64,000 nt of DNA from Combretum micranthum (lineage: Eukaryota; Streptophyta; Magnoliopsida; Myrtales; Combretaceae). The position numbers and the translations under genes are program-made. Location of the stretch: contig JAMXBD010000720.1 in NCBI GenBank assembly GCA_024138025.1, forward strand, positions 558,001-622,000, given 5' to 3'. Shown here piece by piece: positions 22,030 to 34,958 of the stretch (position 1 is the stretch's first letter; each line of letters starts with the position of its first letter). The notes under the pieces are model-generated. The model searched no databases. It was not told where the DNA came from and saw only the letters and a program-made list of their open reading frames with translations.

Positions 22030-23254
22030 CTAAATATAGGAACAAATATAACAGTAACAACTGAGAAATAGTAGATGGCTAATAACATGAAACAAAGTTC
22101 AAGACGAGTAAATCTCACATTTTTAACACTAACTGTGACGAAAATAGTAATGAAAAACAACAATTGTACTGAGAATTATAAATGCTAAAATAGTGTAAAA
22201 TTAATGAGATCAGTTTAAGGCAATGAAATAGGAAAAATCCAAAATAAGTCTTATTGACAATGAATATATGGATGGCAGTATAATAGAGTAAAAAGAATCA
22301 AATTAAAATAATTTACCCAATTGACGCGTACACAAGTATTGGTGATAGCGGTAATAGTAACTTGGTCTTCTTTGGCTAACAACAATAGGAGCACAACAAC
22401 TAAAGAAATGAAATACCTTATAAGTGTTTTCTTTCTTTAAAAACAAAGGCTTGAATACTATCAAGATTGTTTGGATGAAGGTTAATGATAAGCAAATGGT
22501 TGAGCAATTTTAAGTGTCATGGTTGAAAAGAAAAAGGAAAAGAAACTAGAATAATTTTAATGAGACTTTGAGGTAGTAGATGGAGGTCAAAGTCATTGCC
22601 AAAGAAGAGAATGTGAGGATTTGAGGCATGTAAGAAAATAGTTAGGGTTGTATATAAGAGTATTGATATGATAGGTTTCAGAGAAATTTACCGAGGCAAG
22701 AATTGAATTGATAAAAGTTTCAAAGTGGAATTTAAAGAGGAGGGAATCAAAATGGATCTGTTGAGTGGAACTAGTAGTATTGTAAAGGAGGAGAGGAAAT
22801 CTCAGTGGTGAATATTTGAAATGCAAAATGTGCTTCCTAGTCTATTGATTAGAGAAAAGTAGACGTGCTATTAAAGTTAAATGAATTCAAGGTAGGAAAT
22901 AATCAGGTCTTATTTAGTATATAAATGAACTTAAAGAGCAATGAGTACAAAAACAAAGTATACTTGATGGGTTGTGCACTGAAGGAGTTTTGAGACAATG
23001 TGGAATGGAGTACCCATGATGATATTGCTATATTAGGATAGTAAGTCCTTTTTTGACAAATCCTCGAAGAGCCTGCCTGAGGCCATGTATTCCAAGTATT
23101 GCTTTTAACCATGAGTCATGATTGTTCTGAAAGGAGGACTTTAGATCTCGAGGAACATGCTGAAAGTAGTTATTGGATTCTTGAAGGTCTTGGGATGGGG
23201 TGAGTAATACGTGTGTGTAAAAACCAAAGTTTTGTTTTATGTGTGTGTGTGTTA
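22030..23254. other. Intergenic stretch without recognised gene
   Basis: AT-rich. Short minus-strand ORFs (22593-22826 and 22903-23112) have no known domain. It lies between the RNase H fragment and the second direct repeat and may be part of the same old element. Confidence 0.4.
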
Positions 23255-23800
23255 TGTATGAAGGGTTGGGATTTGAGAAGAAGATATTGTTTCAAACGCT
23301 ATTCCACATGAATATTAGAAAAGGGTAGATATTTCTAAGAATTTGTTTGGGGGCTTCCGGTGAGTGCTGACAACTTTGTGATGTATTTCAACTTTAGAAG
23401 TAATGTTTTTATTATTTAAGACTAATGACTTGTGTGTAGGATCAAATGTTTGTGTTGTTTAGAGTTTGGGATCAATGAAATAAAAAGAATTCTAGTATGT
23501 TCTAGTGAAGTTATGATTAAATTTATTTCTTACAAAAGATTTCAAGTTTAATTGAGTTTAGAGGATGATTTTGTGAGAGAATTCGCATGGGTGTGAGTTT
23601 AGCAATGAAAAATCAAGTTTGAAACTAAAATTTATGTATATATATATTTTATTTACAAAGTGCAGGAATGAACCAATTTACTAGCGTAAACTATACCAAC
23701 AAGCTAACTTAGAGATGAAAATTCTTAGAATGTAAGACTATGAGCTGGCTTACTAGTCCATTCTGTATTGGTAAGCCAGTGTGCTTTGCTCTCACTTAGC
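23255..23800. repeat. Diverged direct repeat, copy 2 (LTR-like)
   Basis: Partner of 19490-20180, in the same orientation. It lacks the 182-bp MITE of copy 1 and carries a small TA-repeat (about 23635-23650). Its left edge is preceded by a TG-rich microsatellite-like stretch (23212-23255). Similarity fades near GTGTGCTTTGCTC. Confidence 0.6.
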
Positions 23801-24308
23801 TTAGTGAGGGAAAAATATTTGTTGTCCTAGGAATGTTGTCCCCATCTTGTTTCAGCTAATAAACACTTAACACGTGTTAAATAAATTAAAAAAAAAATAT
23901 CCTTAAAATAAAGTAAACAATTACTATCATTCCATGTACATATGTCGCGTTATTATTACTTGGGATAGGATTGGGATATAATGATGGGGACGACAAAACT
24001 TTTTATGCTAAATTTCTTGTTTTATTGTATGTACTTGACTAAGGCTAGTAGAGAGAGCACTAGTGTACCAATATGACAAGTTAATATCCTTATGTAGCGA
24101 TGTCCCTACATAGGTCGAGCTTGGAAATGATTGCCAATATATTTAGTTTACTCTTGAAATCATGAGTGTCAAGGTCTATTTAACATTGTGTATATGTATT
24201 ATATATATGTGTATGTTTTGGTATATTGAGTTATTCCTGAATTGTACGCAAGGATTAAATTGAAAAATAATGATCTAACATCCATTGCATATAGTTTTTG
24301 TCTACATG

Positions 24309-25263
24309 TAGGAGTGGGTAAAAAAGCCAACTAAACCGAACTAATCTGTAACCGAATTAAACACAACAGAAAGTATAGTTTTTTAGGTAATTTGGTTTAA
24401 AAAATTCTCAATATGAACCAATCTGTAAATTTATAGTTGAGTTGGAGAGATAAACTAAACCAATCCATAAAACCGAACGAAATCATTTTAGTAAAACATA
24501 ATAGTATTTTACATGTACTATAATTTCTTTTATGGTGATTAATTAAAGGCCATGTATATTCTTATAGTTTCGTTATAATAAATATGGGTTAATATCTTGT
24601 TCCTTTTTAAAATTATATTTAGGTTAATGATATATATCTTTTGTTGTGATGCAATATTGCTTTTTTTTAAAAAAAAAATTAATAGTTTTAACTTTTCGGA
24701 GTGAGGAATTTGTTTAATTGGTCATAACTCTTATTATGTATTAACTAGTACAATGCATTTTGTTAGTGGATCACTTTTATCTGTGGATGACTTTTGTTGG
24801 TAGATGATTTTCTATTTCGACTAGATTTGTTGGTAGATGATTGATTTGATGGTTTGTGGAAAATTATAAATTTTGACTTACTATATATTAGTCAGTAAAT
24901 GTATTTTATTGGTAAATAACTGATTGTAACTTATTGATTTTATAGATGACTATAGATTATGAGTACGATGGATTTATAAAGTATTTTACTGATTTTCAAT
25001 GTTAACTTTATAAAATAATTTAAATATTTGAATATCCACACAAATGCAAAAAAAAAAAAAAAAAAAGGGAACAAAAAGATTTAATTAAAATTTTGATTTA
25101 ATCCATAATCCAAATCGTTATTTAATGGTTTGATTTGGAAGATTTCTACTCTAATCCATATTGTTGCTTAATGATTTGGTTTGGGATGGAAAAAAAATCA
25201 TAAATTATAATTTAGTTTGGTTTTAAATAAAAACTGAGGCAAAATGATCTATGTCCATCCTTA
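24309..25263. mobile_element. Possible non-autonomous hAT-like element, 955 bp
   Basis: The left end reads TAGGAGTGGGTAAAAAAGCC and the right end, reverse complemented, TAAGGATGGACATAG. Flanking 8-mers TCTACATG (24301-24308) and TCCATACG (25264-25271) match at 5 of 8 positions, with only transitions between them. Internally, AACCGAACTAATC-type words at the left face GGTTTGATTTGG-type words at the right, as in other plant elements of this kind. No transposase was seen. Boundaries are tentative. Confidence 0.4.
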
Positions 25264-25329
25264 TCCATACGTGAAAGTGTGGTTGTGTAGTCATGTCCAT
25301 GTTCTTGTGGTATTTACATACCGAGTATC

Positions 25330-28300
25330 TGTTACACCCTAGAGGGTATCCTAAACATGTCATGTTACATCATAACAAATTGAAGCTCTTAAGCAACCAT
25401 AGAACTTCTAAGAGACTCCTGAGCACAACACAACTAACATTCCCAAAGAAGAGTGATCTCACGTTCAAGATCGAGTTGTTCAGAATAAGAACATAATGCA
25501 TATACATATATAATTACTAATAATAAAGTGCCTGAGTATCTTTTAGCCATTACAATACCAAGTTTCATAAGCTAACAAAAAAATAAATATTGCCTTAACG
25601 ATAACATAATTAAAGTCAGTAAAGTTCCTTCTTTTGCTGATCATTCCACAACAATTTGCCTTCCCTCACCCATAGATAGGCTTCAAAATACTTTAATGAC
25701 ATACCATGATTAGACTTCGTATTGACACTAGCCACGAACTTTCGTAAAACAAATTAAACCTATAGGAGAGTGAGTGAATCACATCTTAATGAGATAACCA
25801 GACCAGTACGCACATCAAGTAATTACAAGCAAGTTTTTAATAGCAAACATATAGAATGCAACAATCAATCAAATGAGCAGATACAAGCTTGGATGACTGG
25901 AATCTAAATAGTTACACCCTCTTACTGAGGTTTCAAGAGCACATACATACCACCAGAGCCCAGAAGGCTCCAAGAATGTAAAATAGGAAATTTAATCATT
26001 TTTTGTATTATCAATTAAACTTTAATTTCTTAGTTATTTCTATTATCTTGGAAGCTTAGAATCTCCCTAGGTATTGCTACTTTCTAAGGCTGATACCATA
26101 GTGGTGCTCCCCGCATTACCATTTAGATCCCATGGAACCATGCAAGTCTATTGGGAACCCTAAGCTTAACTAGAGTTCTCATACTAGATACTCCCAACGT
26201 TAACAAATAGCTCGAAATGTAATACGTAGCAATGGTGGCTTAAAAAAAAAATGCAACTTTTATGTAATCGTGCTATGTATGGTTGGTTAATTAGATATAA
26301 ATTATTATTAAGTCTAATTATTAGGGTGATTACTCAATCTCACAAACAACATGACAATTATACTTTCAACCATTATTATCAAATAAAGTTGCCTCACTTT
26401 CAATTTAGTAGCTTTTCAATCAATCAGTCACACGTAGACAATTCTTAATCCCCGTACACAATTCATTATATTGATATAATTATAAATAAATGCAACTAAT
26501 TATATACACATGCAGTGTGATATAGTAAGAGTTACTCACCTTTACATGGTATCACTAGTGATCGCAGTAATCTATAGGGAAATCTATGATGGAGTCTAAT
26601 CCTCCTAAAAGAAGGAGTAATATATCAATACATGGAAAATCAATAATAAAACCCTATAAGTGCCTATGTGACCTAAATTAGGGTTTCATTACATATATCG
26701 TATCAATTTATCCTTAATCCTATTTTAATTTCCTAATATATTGATAGGTCATGTGGTCTACTTAAATTTGGGTTTTTGCAACTTAGCTTATTTTAATAGA
26801 CTTCTATATTGCTATATATACTAAGTTGATCGCATAACTTTAATTTATATAAGTCATGGATCCACTTAAATTTGGGACTTTTGTAACTTAGCTTATTTTG
26901 ATAGACTTCCTATATTATATATACTAAGTTGATCACATAACTTTAATTTATTCCTATTGTATCCGTTTTGACTCCCATTTGCACATATGGCAGTCTTTTG
27001 AAAGCTTGCTTCGATTACATTCAATATTATTATTATTATATAGTGAATTTTGAACCAATTTGCCTTTATAAACTTCATAGGCTGATTTTATCCCCTGATG
27101 TGCATCTATAGGTGGTGTCTTCCTAATTTACTATTTATTCCTATATTTTAGGTTGCATTACTTGTTTGGATCTATCATTTGTTTATATTACCCTATTTAA
27201 GACTATATTTGCTAAGATATAGCTATGTTTCTCCTTTTTAGTACCTTAAACTCACATATTTATATTAGTTATTTATATTTCTTAAGCTACCCTAAATTTG
27301 GGAATAAAATTACCATTGATGCCTTAATTTCTCTCACTTGGCCAAGATGCCTATATTATGGGCTCATTTGTACATTTTTCCTTTCTTTTATGAAATTAAC
27401 TTCACATACTTCTTCAAGAGATCCTATTACTTGAATTGATGAGAAAAAAACCATGGTTTAGTATCGTTGCTTTGTTTTCCTTAAATGGCCGAAATATTCA
27501 TATATATGGATATATAATTAGAGGTGGGCAAGTGGGTTAAACGGGCCAAAAAATTTTGGCTGGCTTTAAAAATGAGTCAAAATTTCTTAAGCTTAACCTA
27601 ACCTACTTTGGCTCGTAGGTTAAACAAGCTCCTATTTTTTAACCCTTTTTAACCACTTATATATTTTGTGAGTTAAATAGGCCAAGTTGACCTATTTAAC
27701 TTATTTATACTAATTAAATAAGATATATATAATAAAAAATGAGTTTTGTAGGGTTATATATGTATATTAATGATTAACTTCATCATTATTTCAATTATTT
27801 TTCTATAAAAGTAATTTTTTAAAAATAACTTATTAGATATTTTATTTCGTTTAAAACAATAATAATATACTTTAAAAAATATATGATGCATGTGCATCAA
27901 TTTGTCATTCTTTACGATGATTAACACAAAAGTTTAATCTCAAGTATAAAAGTTTCAAGAATAATGCTATATTAATAGATATTTCCCTATAATTTTTTTT
28001 ACTTTTTTTTTTAATAAAGTGGGCTAGTGAAACAGGCAGGGTAAAATTGACTCGCTTTTAAACGAGTGAAAAATACCTAGCCCTAACCCATTTTAAAAAT
28101 GGGTTAAATGGGCTAGCCTATGAACCAAAGCCCATTTGCCTAGCTCTCTATATAATCACATTTTATTCTATTTAATTATTCACTCATGGTTTATGATGTC
28201 TATATCTTCGAATTATGCAAATTATGTTCATTTGTTCTAATTTTTGCATATGGGCCGAAACTTCATGTATGTACACATACACATGCCTAAACTTTGTTTT

Positions 28301-30302
28301 AATTTCTAATTTGCACCTTTTTTGCCACAACTTCCTTTATAAATGGTTATTATCACTTTGAATAGGTATAATTCTTATATTACCTGTTATAAATGTTCCC
28401 AAATTTCCTTATATGGTCGAATGCATATAGATATAAATAGATATATATGTTTGACATGTTTCCTCAAGTTTTTCATATCAAATACATTTTTTAATATAAG
28501 ACTTGCAATATTTACCTTAAAAGTGGATGGATCTCAATATTAAGCCCTAAATCTCTAGATAACCGAACCATATAAGTTTATGTTATCATTTGTTTAATTT
28601 TTTCCATTTCGTTAATGTATTCAACTTAATAATCTTAATGTGAGTTATTTTGACTAAGATTATGAATGATTTAACTTATTATCTCATAAAGCTCAAGTTG
28701 GTCGAATCATACGTGTATAAATTATCATTTTATTTGATTTCAACTTCCTTTTCCAAATGTTACCAATATTTGAAGATATGATCCATCTTACCTAACTAAA
28801 AGTGATAATAAAGGTTAAGTTAACCTTAGACACCTATATTGGCTGAAACTTAGGATGAGCATGCATACATGTTCATACTTTCATTTTCTTTCCTTTAAAA
28901 CTACTTTATAGAGTATGGTTTACCATTAAATGATGATAAATGGTTTCAAGACTACATTTAGCCCTAGTTTTCCCTTCATGGTTGAACTTTTCACATATAG
29001 ATCTAGGTATATGTTTGATTTTCCTTGAAGTCACTTTTATTCCATGATATATCAACATGTCATGTCAAATTAATGGAACAAGAACTCCTAGCCTTTATTT
29101 TCCCTACAATGTCATGACCTACTATTAATCATACATGTGTTTTTCATTTTACTAAACTATCACCCTTGCTCATTTCTTATTGTCAAACTCATGTTTAAGG
29201 ATAAAAAAGGCAATATCTTGTTTGTTACATTCTTTTTTGTTTTCTACATTTCTATGAGTGCTTTGAGAGTTTTACCTTAAATATATGAAGTGGTTTAACA
29301 ACACTTCTCCCTTTGTGTAGATGGATCGAACCTAGAGAGAAAAGGAGGAAGAATGGCTTATCAAATCTCAGAATTTCTAACAAAGGAACCTTTAAAGGGT
29401 TGATATGTTCCTTACCTTAGCTTAGTGATGTATAAAACGCTTGCTTTTTATCTTAAAGGCTTGCTTTATTGGTACTTTTGTTTGGTCATTTTAGGAAAGT
29501 ATTGTAGGGAAATGTGTTTGAAGTGTGTACGTGTGTTTTGGATCTTGGGGCTCAAGAAGATGAAAGGAAGAGAGAGAGATGTTGTGGTATGTTTACTTTT
29601 TAGTTTGCAATGGGGGCTTTCACAACATGGAGGAAGAGAGAGGCAAGTTGGTTTGCTTTATTAGTTTAAACTTGGCAGTGAGAAGAGATCATGAAACAAA
29701 TTCTAGAGGTTGCTTTACTATATGGCATTAATAACCCTTACTTATCATTGTCCTTGTTTCTCTTTTGTGGGACTGCAAGAAAGGCAAAAGGAATGCACAA
29801 TTGAGGAATGAAATCCTTTAAGAAGATAATTGTTCGGTAAAAAATTGAATGTGAAGATTTGGTTGCATTCTAGTGAGGTTAGTAGCATCCTTGACCTTTT
29901 CCCACGGAGATCACGGTGAGGGATTGGTAGATAAGGGTTGATTTTTTATTATTTGACTAGTAGTTGGATATTATAATTCATACATGAAAAATTAGATAGT
30001 TTTGAGTTGATATGTGAGGTTTTGTGCCTATTTGATTTAGTAACGATAGGGTTTTTGGTCGATATACTTAAAATTATTTGCAATTGCTATATATAAGATC
30101 CTAGCTGAGCATTAGTCATATTTTTAGGTATTAAGCTTAATATCAAGTCCTATCGGACATAATTCATGCTTTGTAATTTATCCCTAGACTATCATTTACT
30201 AATGGATAGTTGTATTAGTGAATTGGTTCGTTTTAGGTGCACATATTCATATTATCTAATTATCTTTTCTTAGAAAAATGATTTTTTTTGGAGGGGTTTA
30301 CA
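25330..30302. mobile_element. Probable old solo LTR, Tekay-like, with later insertion
   Basis: Bounded by TGTTACACCC at the left and GGGGTTTACA at the right, an imperfect inverted pair with TG...CA ends. Flanking pentamers GTATC and ATGTC match at three of five positions. Inside are segments typical of the long non-coding LTRs of Tekay/Del elements read on the minus strand, such as GAGTGAGTGAATCACATCTT and GAGTTACTCACCTTTACATG. No coding domain occurs in 5 kb. Without the hAT-type insertion at 27519-28148 the length would be about 4.3 kb. The right boundary is the weakest point. Confidence 0.35.
27519..28148. mobile_element. Non-autonomous hAT-type element, 630 bp, 8-bp TSD
   Basis: The left terminus is TAGAGGTGGGCAAGTGGG and the right terminus (reverse complement) is GAGAGCTAGGCAAATGGG, with 14 of 18 positions matching. 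The 8-mer TATATAAT stands exactly on both sides (27511-27518 and 28149-28156). An 8-bp duplication with TAGAG-GTGGGCA ends is the hallmark of hAT superfamily elements. Sub-terminal GGGTTAAACGGGCC / GGGTTAAATGGGCTAGCC words face each other. There is no ORF for a transposase, so it must have been moved in trans. Confidence 0.85.
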
Positions 30303-30846
30303 ATGTCAACTCACTTCTTATCTATTTTCAAGTGCAAGAATGAAGTAATTATAATTGGTTGTGGATTAGAGAGGGAGAATAAGTTCTATGCTAGATTCCT
30401 AAAGACTGCAAGTAGAATGCTATGATATGTTTTAGATGGTTAGATTGAGGTTTACTATGAAGTTGTGTATGTTTTACAAACAGACTACTATACTTTGTTG
30501 AAAACATATTGGTTGTTGCAAAAAATCTAATAGATATGCTTATTTATAGGTTGAGTCGACAATCCTATGTTTTGGGATTATGGAGGATAAAAATAATTGT
30601 CTCAAAAACTATACATTTTATAAATTTTTGGAATGGACTTGAGGTAATTATATTGTGGATCAACTTATTTTGTTTTTCTTATAATAAAGTTACAACTTTG
30701 TACATGTTGACAATTTTTTTTTTTGAAAAAACAAAGAAAAGGAAAGAAAAGAAGGATAAAACTTAAGTCACATCATGATATAACTTTAGTAATATAGGAA
30801 ACGACTTTTGAACTTGGATATTACACGACATCATTATAAAAAGGTT

Positions 30847-32431
30847 TGTGATAACTCATATTTACTCTATTCAAATCATGGGGATTTATGCTCATTTTAC
30901 TTGATTATTCATAAAATAGGCCTTTATTATTTAGTTTGTTGTTCTTAACTCATTTATGCTTAAAAGAAGAAATGGAGATGATTTAATAAAGATTTGGAGC
31001 TAAATCAACAAAAACATGGAATCTAGGTCAATTGCACTCGCTGTTTGATTCCGCGATCACTAAGGAACACTTAAACGATGCTTGTGATTTAAAGAGAAGA
31101 TAACATAAAGATAAGGCAACAGAGTCAATCGTGATGTAGACCACACCCGTAGTTAGCATCCACGATCAAGACAGTGCCAAAGCACGATCAAAGTTGAAAA
31201 GCACTAAGAGTCAATTGCAATGTGAGCTCCACTCACGATTGCACCTACGAACGAGCCCCTAATATGCAAAGATTTTTTAATAAAGTTTGTTATAACAAAT
31301 TTGCCACATCATAATTGTAATCTTTATTTATTGTGTTTCTATTGCGAATAAATAAAGGGGGAATATATCATAATGTATAGTAGATAGGGAGTGGAATATG
31401 TTGTACATAACATAGAGATAAATAACTAGAGAGACAATCATAGTGAAAGAAACTTCTACTCTGCTAGGGTTCAAGCATTTTGAATCAATTCAAGAGCTAA
31501 TGGAGTTCGTTTTTCAAGGATTCCTATGCTCATAGGTGTTTTCCATCATAATTTCTCATTATTTATCTAATTTCGTTCTTAACTTGATGAATCTTATGGA
31601 GATATAATTGATTTTCGCTTAAATTTTGTGGATATAATCCTGATTTTTGTGATTTCACTTGTGTATTTATTGAAATACTATTGAATACTTGTAATTAATA
31701 GTTTAAGCTGCATTTTCTTGAATTTATATATGTACACCATATTAATTCATATCTAATTTCAATTGAATAGATTGAGAAACCATTCTTTGAATAGATCAAA
31801 GCGATTAATGAGGATTGCTCATAACATCTAAAGATATAGTGGTAAAATCCTTTTGTCACTTGATTGATTTTCATAAAACATGATTGTTAATAGAGGACTC
31901 TTGCTCTTAATGCAAATCTAAGTTGCTAATGGCTAGGAAGAGATTCTAGTTGTTTGACTTAGGTTAAGATGTTAATGACATCTACAAGAGGCATTAATAT
32001 AATATCGTGAATTCAACAGTATAAGAAATTCAACAAAGATCTCATTGAGATTGTTTTGTGAAATCATATGGTAAGGATTTGGTGAAGATCTAAGCTATTC
32101 CATGTATTTTGGACTTATCTTCTTGTGGATTGATCAAAAAGCATGTATATAAGTAGCTTAATCTTATAAATACTTAGTTAGCTTATAAATATCACTCATC
32201 TCTGAATTTTCTATGTTAGATAGTAGACAAAAGTAAGTACAGTAAGTATTAACGATCCTTTAGAATATGACCTAATTGTTTTTACGCTACTTCTGTAGGT
32301 ATGCTTGCCTTAATTGTTGAGACCAAAGTTTATTAGAGATCTTAGCATTTTATTTGGTAGGAGCGCTTGCCTTAATTGTTGTGACCAAAGTTTATTGGAA
32401 CTCTTAGCATTTTATACATTTTTTTTAAACA
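30847..32431 (+). mobile_element. Athila-like LTR remnant (possible solo LTR)
   Basis: Starts TGTGATAACTCATATTTACT, comparable with the start of the Athila LTR at 6365. It continues with the same order of landmarks: a short GC-richer stretch at 31010-31260 in an AT-rich LTR, then CTAGGGTTCAAGC and GAGTTCGTTTTTCAAGGATT. It ends in a tandemly duplicated segment. No flanking pol or polypurine tract was found, so it may be a solo LTR. The right end and any target duplication are not established. Confidence 0.4.
32303..32426. repeat. Two-copy tandem duplication, 62-bp period
   Basis: GCTTGCCTTAATTGTTGAGA...TTAGCATTTTAT is repeated after 62 bases with few changes (GAGACC to GTGACC, AGAGATC to GGAACTC). 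A short local duplication near the end of the LTR-like remnant. Confidence 0.85.
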
Positions 32432-33480
32432 ACTTTGATCTAAACATGAAAATCAGTTTAGGTAAGTAGAAGTCGATACGATTAATAAACGGGCCAAACC
32501 TAGAAACGCACAAATTTAAATATGTTCGAGTTTAGGTTTAGGATTCAAACTCATTTACAAACCCGTGAACCCGTTGAGATATATTATTGTTGTTCTATGT
32601 GTTCTTATTTTTTAAAATATAAAATTATTCTCCCTAACTAAATTATAAAATGATAAAACTATCCATATATGAAATAATAATTATATATAATGGTAAGTAT
32701 ATTATAAATTACATATAGAATATACATATAACATATAAAATATAGATCTTATCCTACAAATAAAATATACATAATTTATATATCAATATACATTTGATTT
32801 ATTTGCTACATATATAACATATATATATATATATATACACAACATAAAAATTTATAACAATTTTATGTATTGATAAACACACATATATATTAAATTTGTA
32901 GATTATAAATACATAGTCTATCTATCATGTAAAGATTATGCATATAACTATATATAAATATCTATATTAAAATAGAAATTGTATATGAACATTTATAAAA
33001 TGGGTAGATTGTGTATTATATATATATATATTTATATATATAATATGGAACTTATAAAGTGTATATAAAGTATGAATTAATCTAACGTATATTGCTTAAA
33101 TATATATAATAAATATTTATATTGTATATGTGTTACATATATATATATACATACTTATCTACACTATAAGATTTATGGTTATAGATACATAATTTATATG
33201 TTATATGTGTATATATATGTTATATTATATATATTTTGTTAACTAAATCTACCTAATATATCAACAATTTTAATGCATTAATTTTCCAAGTCCACTATCT
33301 ATTATAGTACTCAATCTTTCTTATTAATTAATAAGCTGGTTGACATGAGATATGATGCACTATATAAATTTGTTGGGTCACGAGTTTAGGTTTTCATACA
33401 TGATTAATAAACGGGTTGGTCCATAATTAAGGTTTATCGAACACAAACTCGTTTAGATATGGATATAGGATACGCCATAG
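32432..33480. repeat. Very AT-rich, TA-repeat-rich block
   Basis: Dominated by TATATA and ATACAT words, with several short (TA)n runs (32817-32836, 33019-33047, 33137-33148). The segment ATTAATAAACGGG occurs at both flanks (about 32480 and 33403) in the same orientation, each followed by a CCAAACC- or TTGGTCC-like word. This hints at one old element with a degenerate AT-rich core. No genes. Confidence 0.6.
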
Positions 33481-34546
33481 TGACGTGAATTGTCAATGGT
33501 ATTATGATACTCACCTTAATAGAGAAAAAGAAAACAATTTGAAGGAAATAACTTTTATTTATCCAATCCCATCTCATTTTTGGCAATATCAATTGTTAAC
33601 ACATGCCTCATTAGCATATAGTTATGACTTAAATGAGAATACCATATTTTACCAATTATTATCTATTATAATTTTAGGATATATAAAAAATAAAATTTAA
33701 TTAAATTTAATTAAAAAAATTAACATTCATACTACTACTCGATTATAAAGATTTTGGACACTCAACCATAAATATCTTGGCAATTCGAAATACTGATGAA
33801 GAGAAATTAAACATACTTTTCATGACCAACATGTTGAAATCGACTGTGGCAAAATTGGGTCATGGATAAGAATTACAAAGTATAGACCTTTTGGGTGCAC
33901 CAACTATATCATAAATATATGTTGAATAATTTCGACCTCACGAGGCAATTGATCAGGAGACCAACCAACATGACCGTAGAGGTCCATACATATGTGTTAC
34001 ACCCTTAAAATGCACGTCTTTGTTCTCTACCAATGCCCTTTCATGCTATTATTAAATAAGTGATTTGTCCTTCCTTGTCGTGTGAAGGATACTTCGAACC
34101 ACAACTATACTTTCCCCAAAAGCTATCCTTTGGCCCAGCGACCTTAGTACTGGGTTGACGTTTAACTCTAATCAGCATATCACTGATCTGATGGTCCTTT
34201 ATCTATACAAATCAATGAATATTTATCTGGGCGGCTAAAAATATACCAATGATGTTTATAAAAGCAAATACAAACATTTATGGACAGGCATATATTGTTA
34301 AAGACACTTCTATTTTTTTTTTTAATTTTTTCATTAGCATTTGCAAAAAGATTTGGCCTCTTTAAGTGTTTTTTGGTGAAAAAAAAAAATATATATATAT
34401 ATATAAACAATAGATAAAATCCACTAGATTCTATTATACTTTTAAAATACTGTTTAAATTATTGAATTTATGTTGTGTTTAGCAATTTTTAACAAAGGAA
34501 AGCTCCAAAAGTTTTGACAAAAAAAAAAAGAGAGAAATTAGATATG
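33481..34546. other. Intergenic stretch without recognised gene
   Basis: Short ORFs only (33485-33700 + and 34180-34410 -), with no domains recognised. It is the downstream side of the receptor-kinase ectodomain remnant, where the missing kinase domain would be expected; none is present. Confidence 0.5.
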
Positions 34547-34825
34547 TTGTGTTTGGATATTAAAAGTAGAAAGAGGTAAAAATGGATGAAAATAAAGAAT
34601 ATGACCAACCACCTTCAAGGGCCTCTTTGCAATTTTCTCATCTTTCACTGCTTTCTGTCTATTTCACTCTAAATTAGGAGAGAAAACTTTGAGCTTTTCG
34701 AGAGGAAAGGATCCACCCGCTTTTAGCCATTTTTAAAGTAGCCAAACATACGTTTTTCATCTTATTCCGCCACTCTCTCTTTCTTTCTGTAGGTTACCTT
34801 AGGTTTCTACCATATCCAAACACAA
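34547..34825. mobile_element. MITE, 279 bp, with TTGTGTTTGGATAT termini
   Basis: Starts TTGTGTTTGGATATTAAAAG and ends with the exact inverse of its first 14 bases (CCAAACACAA preceded by ATAT). The similarity extends inward (GTAGAAA / GTAGAAACC). No coding capacity; the target duplication is unclear. It lies ~130 bp from the end of the receptor ectodomain remnant. Confidence 0.75.
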
Positions 34826-34958
34826 TGTTAATTTTGATTGCTAAAACCATTGAGCTTTTCAAGAAAATCTAATTATACTACTCAAATAACTTTTCCATTG
34901 TGTAGCAATCCAAAAATTTCACATGACATTTTTTACTTGTCTTTTCTCTGTTGTTAAT

